Origin: Bacteroidales bacterium UBA1797
Lineage (GTDB): Bacteria; Bacteroidota; Bacteroidia; Bacteroidales; VadinHA17
NCBI GenBank assembly: GCA_002319885.1
Contig: DCFT01000091.1
Location: 1 to 19,533, forward strand
Reading direction: 5' to 3'
DNA: 19,533 bases
The position numbers were made by a program, and so were the translations under genes. The notes beneath the pieces are model-generated. The model was not told the DNA's origin. It was given only the letters and a program-made list of their open reading frames with translations, and did not search any database. This document shows positions 15,465 through 19,533 of this stretch, piece after piece (positions within the stretch are counted from its first letter, which is position 1; the number at the start of each line of letters is the position of its first letter).

Positions 15465-15992
15465 ATGCGTAAGCTTCTTAACCGCGAACTCGACAGAAAA
15501 ACTGTGGAAGAGTTCAGGAAAACAAAAAAAGCACCTTTTATAATAGTCCTGGATAATGTAAGAAGTCAAAGCAATGTCGGATCAATTTTCAGGACGGCAG
15601 ATGCATTTCTTACCGAATCAATATATTTATGCGGAATTACATCCACTCCGCCTCACAGGGAGATTCAGAAAACTGCTCTTGGAGCAACTGAATCCGTTAA
15701 ATGGAAATATTTTTCTGATACATTAACCGCACTAAAAGAACTAAAAGAAGAAGGATACATAATTATTGCAGTAGAGCAAGCTGAGGGATCAGTAGCTCTG
15801 CAGGAATTACATCTTATGGATGACCGGAGATATGCTCTTGTTTTTGGTCATGAAGTAAACGGCGTTGATCAGGAAATCGTCAACCGTTGTGATCTATGCG
15901 TTGAGATACCTCAATTCGGGACAAAACACTCATTCAATATTGCAATCAGCGTGGGTATCGTGTTGTGGGAGGTGAATAAAAAAATAAAATAG
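15465..15992 (+). CDS. SPOUT (TrmH/SpoU) RNA 2'-O-methyltransferase
   Basis: A 175-residue knotted methyltransferase that moves a methyl group from S-adenosylmethionine to ribose 2'-O of tRNA or rRNA. The three SPOUT motifs are intact: N-V-G-S-I-F-R (37-43, catalytic Arg43), F-G-H-E-V-N-G-V (127-134) and I-P-Q-F-G-T-K-H-S-F-N-I-A (148-160, Ser156 and Asn158 in the SAM knot). It is the short form, without an N-terminal substrate-recognition domain, so the target cannot be told. It is transcribed away from sucC and toward the OmpA/TPR gene. A perfect palindrome starts inside its stop codon. Confidence 0.92.
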   Translation: MRKLLNRELDRKTVEEFRKTKKAPFIIVLDNVRSQSNVGSIFRTADAFLTESIYLCGITSTPPHREIQKTALGATESVKWKYFSDTLTALKELKEEGYIIIAVEQAEGSVALQELHLMDDRRYALVFGHEVNGVDQEIVNRCDLCVEIPQFGTKHSFNIAISVGIVLWEVNKKIK

Positions 15993-16014
15993 GGTCGTTG
16001 CGCGCAACGACCCT
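15991..16014. terminator. Perfect 24-bp palindrome, likely bidirectional terminator
   Basis: AGGGTCGTTGCG is followed at once by its exact complement CGCAACGACCCT, a 12-bp GC-rich stem if folded (with the tip unpaired). It begins in the methyltransferase TAG stop codon and lies 26 bp before the convergent OmpA/TPR stop at 16040. No strong U-run follows on either strand (ACTACAATTTTA on plus), so a REP-like palindrome or protein site is also possible. Confidence 0.6.
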
Positions 16015-16039
16015 ACTACAATTTTATGTAATTTATATA

Positions 16040-17755
16040 TTATTGAACTGTAGATTTAAAAGTATCATCATTAAAGAACTTAGCAAACTCAAGATCAGTC
16101 TTTGCATAAGCTTTCCAATCAGCGTTAAATCCTATTGCTTCACGAAGGTTGCTCAGCATATAATTCCTATCATCAAGACGAGCTCCGATAACAGCTTTCA
16201 GGTAGGATGGTTTTCCACATTTGCATAGGTTTGTCATGCTATCAAGGGTAGCTTTTGCCTTTTCGACATCACCTTTCAGATATAGAGCAAGTGCAAGATT
16301 GAAGCTAGGCTCATTTCCAAAGTAATTAACAGCTTTGTCATATTCAGCTTTTGTTATTGCAATTATGCCAAGACCATATTTTGACTCAGGAGTTGCTGCT
16401 GTCATTGAATTGAAATACTCTTCAGCTTTAGCTAAATCACCTTTAACAAGTGCGCCGAAACCAAGATTATTTTTTACTACATCATTATTTTGAATAGCTT
16501 TTGCTTTTTCAAATTCTGCAATTGCTTCATCTGTCTTACCTAAATCCATTAATGCGCATCCCATGTTATTCTTTGCACGGATACATGTAGGAAATTTTTC
16601 TGCTGTAGCCTGGTAAAACTTAAGTTGTTCATTAGGATCAGTAGTTAGTGCGCCAGCGCGAAGCATTTCTTCCAGGCTCAGAACAGAAGGGTCTGATCTC
16701 ATTTGTGCAAGGATCTGATCATCAGTACGGCCAATAACATCAACATTGACAGCCATTTTTGATCTTCTCAATTGAGGAAGAATGTCAGTTTTTAGCTTAT
16801 CAAATGCGGCAGTCATGTTTTTAATCTCTTTATCACGGACGTCGGGATCAGAATACATTGAGAGAACACGCAGTATAAGCTCTTTATCCTGAATACTCGA
16901 TTTTTCTACTTCTGATTTAAATCCGTCCCAGTCTTCAGCAGTAGTTTTTTCATTGAAGAAACCTTCAGCATTTGCTGCAGGGACTTTATCAAATTCTTTT
17001 CTTATGAATTTGTCAGCTGTTTTACCTCTTCTTTCTGACAATGGAGCGTTGATTTTCATTGTTCCGTCGGGAGATGCATATGAACTTACATCGGTAGATT
17101 TTAACTTTCGGGTCGAATCAGCTGCTACAGATTTTATATATTCTTTAAGGAGAGCAATGTCTTCTGCTTTAAGTTCCTTGCTCTTTAATTCAGCCTGGTT
17201 TATATCATAATGAATATCAGCTACCTTATTTTCCGGATTAATTCTGATATAATTATCTTTCATCTTAATAGTTCTTGCATCCTTTAAAACCAAAGTAGAA
17301 GTAGCAATTACACCATCAGCAAGTTTAACCTGGTCAAAATCGAGACTTTTTTTACCTCTGACAGCTTTCACCCTTAACACCAGTTCTGACATTTTCATGG
17401 CATCCTTGTAAGGTATGGTATTCGTATAGGTAAAATCTCCGCCAGTTGCGGTAATTACTTTATTATTAGCCTGAACACTTTCACCCTGAAGAACCTCGAC
17501 TTTATCAAAAGCAGTTTCACCACCATTATATGTGAGAACAGGTGTAGCAGTAACTGTCGTTTTCTTATCAAAGTACTTTGGAGGATAGGTACCTTTAATT
17601 GTAACAGTAACTACACCGGCATGTGTTTCAAGAACTTTTGGAGTAACCTCGTACTTAACCAGGTTAGAATCTTTCTTCATCTTATTCAAACCACTGCAAC
17701 CTGTCATAACAGCTGCGGCCAGGATAAGGATAAAATAGCTTTTGAATTTTTTCAT
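16040..17755 (-). CDS. OmpA-like/TPR outer-membrane lipoprotein
   Basis: A 571-residue exported lipoprotein: signal segment then M-T-G-C, with lipidated Cys20. Residues about 31-165 form beta-rich extracellular-type repeats around T-V-T-I-K-G-T-Y-P-P-K. A middle section (about 178-252) resembles an OmpA-like peptidoglycan-binding fold: D-I-H-Y-D-I-N (180-186), Y-A-S-P-D-G-T (226-232) and a later L-S-E-R-R (239-243). Residues about 373-450 are TPR repeats (A-K-N-N-M-G-C-A-L-M-D-L-G and V-K-N-N-L-G-F), with further helices to the end. This arrangement suits an envelope scaffold linking outer membrane and cell wall. No partner gene is adjacent. Function is inferred from domains only. A long leader with a consensus promoter lies upstream. 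Confidence 0.82.
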   Translation of the reverse strand: MKKFKSYFILILAAAVMTGCSGLNKMKKDSNLVKYEVTPKVLETHAGVVTVTIKGTYPPKYFDKKTTVTATPVLTYNGGETAFDKVEVLQGESVQANNKVITATGGDFTYTNTIPYKDAMKMSELVLRVKAVRGKKSLDFDQVKLADGVIATSTLVLKDARTIKMKDNYIRINPENKVADIHYDINQAELKSKELKAEDIALLKEYIKSVAADSTRKLKSTDVSSYASPDGTMKINAPLSERRGKTADKFIRKEFDKVPAANAEGFFNEKTTAEDWDGFKSEVEKSSIQDKELILRVLSMYSDPDVRDKEIKNMTAAFDKLKTDILPQLRRSKMAVNVDVIGRTDDQILAQMRSDPSVLSLEEMLRAGALTTDPNEQLKFYQATAEKFPTCIRAKNNMGCALMDLGKTDEAIAEFEKAKAIQNNDVVKNNLGFGALVKGDLAKAEEYFNSMTAATPESKYGLGIIAITKAEYDKAVNYFGNEPSFNLALALYLKGDVEKAKATLDSMTNLCKCGKPSYLKAVIGARLDDRNYMLSNLREAIGFNADWKAYAKTDLEFAKFFNDDTFKSTVQ

Positions 17756-18228
17756 AATTTAAAAATGTTATTTGTTAATGATACTTTGTTTTACGGTTTT
17801 TAATATACTATTAACTAAAAAATGTAACTTAAACGCAAATTTACAATAAAATAGTCATATTTTAAGCAAATTAATCAAAATTATATGTCGATATGCCGTG
17901 ATTCATAATGTTTTTATAATTTGTAGCTAAACAAGCTTTTACGGACTTTAAGACAGGTCTTATGCTCAATATATTTTATCCTTTTTATATTCAAACTCAT
18001 CTTTATGTTTTAAAACCTATTTTCTAAAAATTATCACCCATAAAAGCAGATTGTCAATATCAGACAGGTGAACTTTTGTGCATTTTCGGATATTTAATAC
18101 TTAACAAAGATGACTCCATTATAACTTAAAAGTATTACATTATTTATTAAATATGTTACAGCATTTACATGTACCATATCTGCATCATGTATTAATTTCC
18201 TGTATATTTTAAGGTAACCCTCCAAAAA
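17756..18228. other. 473-bp AT-rich intergenic region
   Basis: It separates the OmpA/TPR gene from the deoxynucleoside kinase gene, both on the minus strand. It holds the lipoprotein promoter (17836-17870). A short stem, AAGAC-AG-GTCTT (about 17950-17961), and the palindrome TACATGTA (about 18167-18174) are visible but may be chance. No coding frame, RNA gene or terminator with a U-run was recognised after the kinase stop. Confidence 0.5.
17836..17870 (-). promoter_or_regulatory. Promoter for OmpA/TPR lipoprotein gene
   Basis: On the minus strand TTTG (17870-17867), a 23-nt spacer, and TAAATTTG (17843-17836) fit the pattern, at the upper limit of spacer length. Transcription would start near 17829, leaving a 74-nt AT-rich leader. 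Confidence 0.45.
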
Positions 18229-18870
18229 TTACAAAATTACCTTATTCAACCCTGCCGGATATTCGTCAAAGAAAATTGTATCAATCACTTTTGAATAATG
18301 ACTCTCGTTTGCAACAAAATCTATATCATTAACATCTATAACAAGATATTTGTTCTCCGGATTCTGCTTAAAAAACGAAAAATAACTCTCCTGTATCTTC
18401 TGAAGGTATTCTTTGGTTATTGATTTCTCATAGTTGCGTCCTCTTTTTGCAATGTTTTCCAATAGCCGGTCAGTATTAAGATGGAGGTAAACATAAATAT
18501 CGGGTTTTGGAAGAGAGCCATAAATAATATAGAAAATCTGCCGGTAAAGATTATATTCATCTCCTGTGAGTGTTGAAGCAGCAAATACAAGAGATTTCAT
18601 GAAGTAATAATCAGCCACAGTAAACGATTTAAAGAGGTCCTGTGGAACCAGCTCCTCCTTGAGCTGTTTATAACGGCTCGCCAGAAATGAAAGTTCCAGA
18701 GCAAAGGAATATTTTTCAGGGTCGCTATAGAATTTTGGCAGGAAGGGATTATCGGAAAAATGCTCAAGTACCAGATGTGCATTGAATTGCTCTGCTATTC
18801 TGCTGGATAGGGTAGTTTTCCCTGCACCAATATTTCCTTCTATAACTACATAATTGTACTTGATCTTCAT
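18229..18870 (-). CDS. Deoxynucleoside kinase (dAK/dGK/dCK family)
   Basis: A 213-residue salvage enzyme that transfers phosphate from ATP to the 5'-OH of deoxynucleosides in the cytosol. The P-loop is G-N-I-G-A-G-K-T (12-19), followed by the likely catalytic glutamate in V-L-E-H-F-S-D-N-P-F-L (Glu36) and the nucleoside-site segment V-A-D-Y-Y-F-M-K-S (85-93), where many relatives read D-x-x-x-x-x-S. The lid arginines are in K-R-G-R-N-Y-E (142-148). Length is normal for the bacterial dNK family; base specificity cannot be assigned. It is the next gene after pnp on the same strand, but an intervening terminator and a consensus promoter show that it is transcribed separately. Confidence 0.93.
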   Translation of the reverse strand: MKIKYNYVVIEGNIGAGKTTLSSRIAEQFNAHLVLEHFSDNPFLPKFYSDPEKYSFALELSFLASRYKQLKEELVPQDLFKSFTVADYYFMKSLVFAASTLTGDEYNLYRQIFYIIYGSLPKPDIYVYLHLNTDRLLENIAKRGRNYEKSITKEYLQKIQESYFSFFKQNPENKYLVIDVNDIDFVANESHYSKVIDTIFFDEYPAGLNKVIL

Positions 18871-18899
18871 CCCAGATTACTATTGAAAATTCAATTAAT

Positions 18900-18929
18900 C
18901 AAATTTATAAATTGGAAGTGAAACAGCAA
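18900..18929 (-). promoter_or_regulatory. Promoter for deoxynucleoside kinase
   Basis: On the minus strand TTG (18929-18927), a 19-nt spacer, and TAAATTTG (18907-18900) match the consensus. The start near 18893 leaves about 22 nt before the ATG at 18870. It begins just after the pnp terminator. Confidence 0.6.
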
Positions 18930-18930
18930 T

Positions 18931-18956
18931 AAGAAAGCCGGCTTAAAAAGCCGGCT
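18931..18956 (-). terminator. Rho-independent terminator of pnp
   Basis: On the minus strand AGCCGGCTT (18956-18948) pairs with AAGCCGGCT (18944-18936) around a three-base loop, a 9-bp GC-rich stem, followed by TTTCTTATT. It begins 5 bp after the pnp stop codon. Confidence 0.85.
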
Positions 18957-18960
18957 CTTA

Positions 18961-19533
18961 TTACTTATTCTGATTATGTTCAGGATTTCTTTTTTCAGGG
19001 TCAGGTCGTGGTGGCCTGGGAAGAAGTTCTTTTCTTGATAATTTAATTTTTCCTGTTTTCGGATCAATATCAATTATTTTTACTTCAATTTCCTGCCCTT
19101 CTTTAAGTACATCTTCTACTTTGTCAATCTTTCTCCATTCAATTTCAGAAATATGAACGAGCCCGTCCTTATTAGGTAGTATTTCAACAAAGGCTCCAAA
19201 CTGTACTATTGTTTTAACTTTCCCTTTATAGACCTGACCTATCTCAGGAACAGTAACAATCTTTTTCACCCAGTCGAGTGCCGCGGTAATAACTTCAGCA
19301 TTCTCACCAAATATATTTACATCACCGTGTCCATCAACTTCTTCTACAATTATTGTAGCCCCTGTAACCCGCTGAATCTCCTGTATTACTTTTCCACCAG
19401 GTCCAATAAGCGCACCGATCAGTTCTTTGGGAATGGTCAGCATTTCAATCCTTGGAGCATGCGGTTTAAGATCAGGACGTGGTTCTGAGATAGTCCGGTT
19501 CATGATTTCCAGAATATGCAACCGTCCTGCTTT
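18961..19533 (-). CDS. pnp: Polynucleotide phosphorylase, C-terminal part (cut by window edge)
   Basis: The last 190 residues of PNPase, the phosphorolytic 3'-5' RNA exonuclease of the RNA degradation machinery. The visible part starts K-A-G-R-L-H-I-L-E-I-M-N, the end of the second RNase PH core. It continues with a KH domain (about 33-90 of the visible part, with G-P-G-G-K as the G-x-x-G RNA loop) and an S1 domain (about 98-175, V-Q-F-G-A-F-V-E and G-L-V-H-I-S-E). The tail is short, proline-rich and charged, without a clear RNase E-binding segment. The frame is open to the window edge, so the N-terminal roughly 500 residues lie outside. Confidence 0.96.
   Translation of the reverse strand, partial: KAGRLHILEIMNRTISEPRPDLKPHAPRIEMLTIPKELIGALIGPGGKVIQEIQRVTGATIIVEEVDGHGDVNIFGENAEVITAALDWVKKIVTVPEIGQVYKGKVKTIVQFGAFVEILPNKDGLVHISEIEWRKIDKVEDVLKEGQEIEVKIIDIDPKTGKIKLSRKELLPRPPRPDPEKRNPEHNQNK

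Noticed and set aside
17950..17961. Terminator for the deoxynucleoside kinase
   Set aside because: The stem AAGAC/GTCTT has only five pairs and a two-base loop with no U-run, and it is about 270 bp after the stop codon.

Overview
The window looks like chromosomal DNA of a member of the Bacteroidota, most likely a Bacteroidales/Marinilabiliales-type anaerobe (inferred from protein families; no search was run). Signs are the AT-rich, Shine-Dalgarno-poor gene starts, repeated matches to the Bacteroidota promoter pattern TTG-N17-23-TAnnTTTG, lipoprotein glycosidases (GH32, GH92), and families common in this phylum (DUF5009, DUF5715, DUF6165, an OmpA/TPR lipoprotein). Most genes are core or household genes on the minus strand. 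No phage, IS, CRISPR or toxin-antitoxin module is visible.

Layout. 1-69: the 5' part of a minus-strand tRNA-Pro(CGG), preceded on its own strand by three 31-bp hairpin repeats and a good promoter. 446-2262 (+): a small YtxH-like membrane protein, a 347-bp gap with a branched inverted-repeat structure, and a DUF5009/HGSNAT-like membrane acetyltransferase. 2291-6437 (-): GH92 alpha-mannosidase-family protein, then a GH32 beta-fructosidase lipoprotein. 6573-7986 (-): DUF6165 protein and a GT9 heptosyltransferase-like enzyme, an LPS-type operon. 8127-12358 (-): hybrid PAS sensor kinase, then PriA. 12721-13435 (+): a YjdI/CDGSH double iron-sulfur protein and a second CDGSH miniprotein. 13456-15361 (-): sucC, then a DUF5715 (M15-like) protein. 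15465-15992 (+): SPOUT RNA methyltransferase. 16040-17755 (-): OmpA/TPR lipoprotein. 18229-19533 (-): end of pnp, a clear terminator, then a deoxynucleoside kinase with its own promoter.

How the parts work together. Glycan turnover (GH92, GH32, the DUF5009 acetyltransferase), LPS glycan assembly (GT9/DUF6165) and envelope upkeep (DUF5715, OmpA/TPR lipoprotein, sensor kinase) form an envelope theme. PriA, pnp, the nucleoside kinase, the SPOUT methyltransferase and sucC are housekeeping genes.

The least explained material is non-coding: (i) 31-bp hairpin repeats with a compensatory base-pair change in the tRNA-Pro leader; (ii) a branched structure at 809-885; (iii) three intergenic elements built on a roughly 10-bp period of CACAGAG/CACAAAG, two of them clear inverted repeats, each sitting after a stop codon; (iv) a perfect 24-bp palindrome fused to a stop codon. 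I saw no convincing new multi-gene system. The paired CDGSH genes are the best protein-level candidate.
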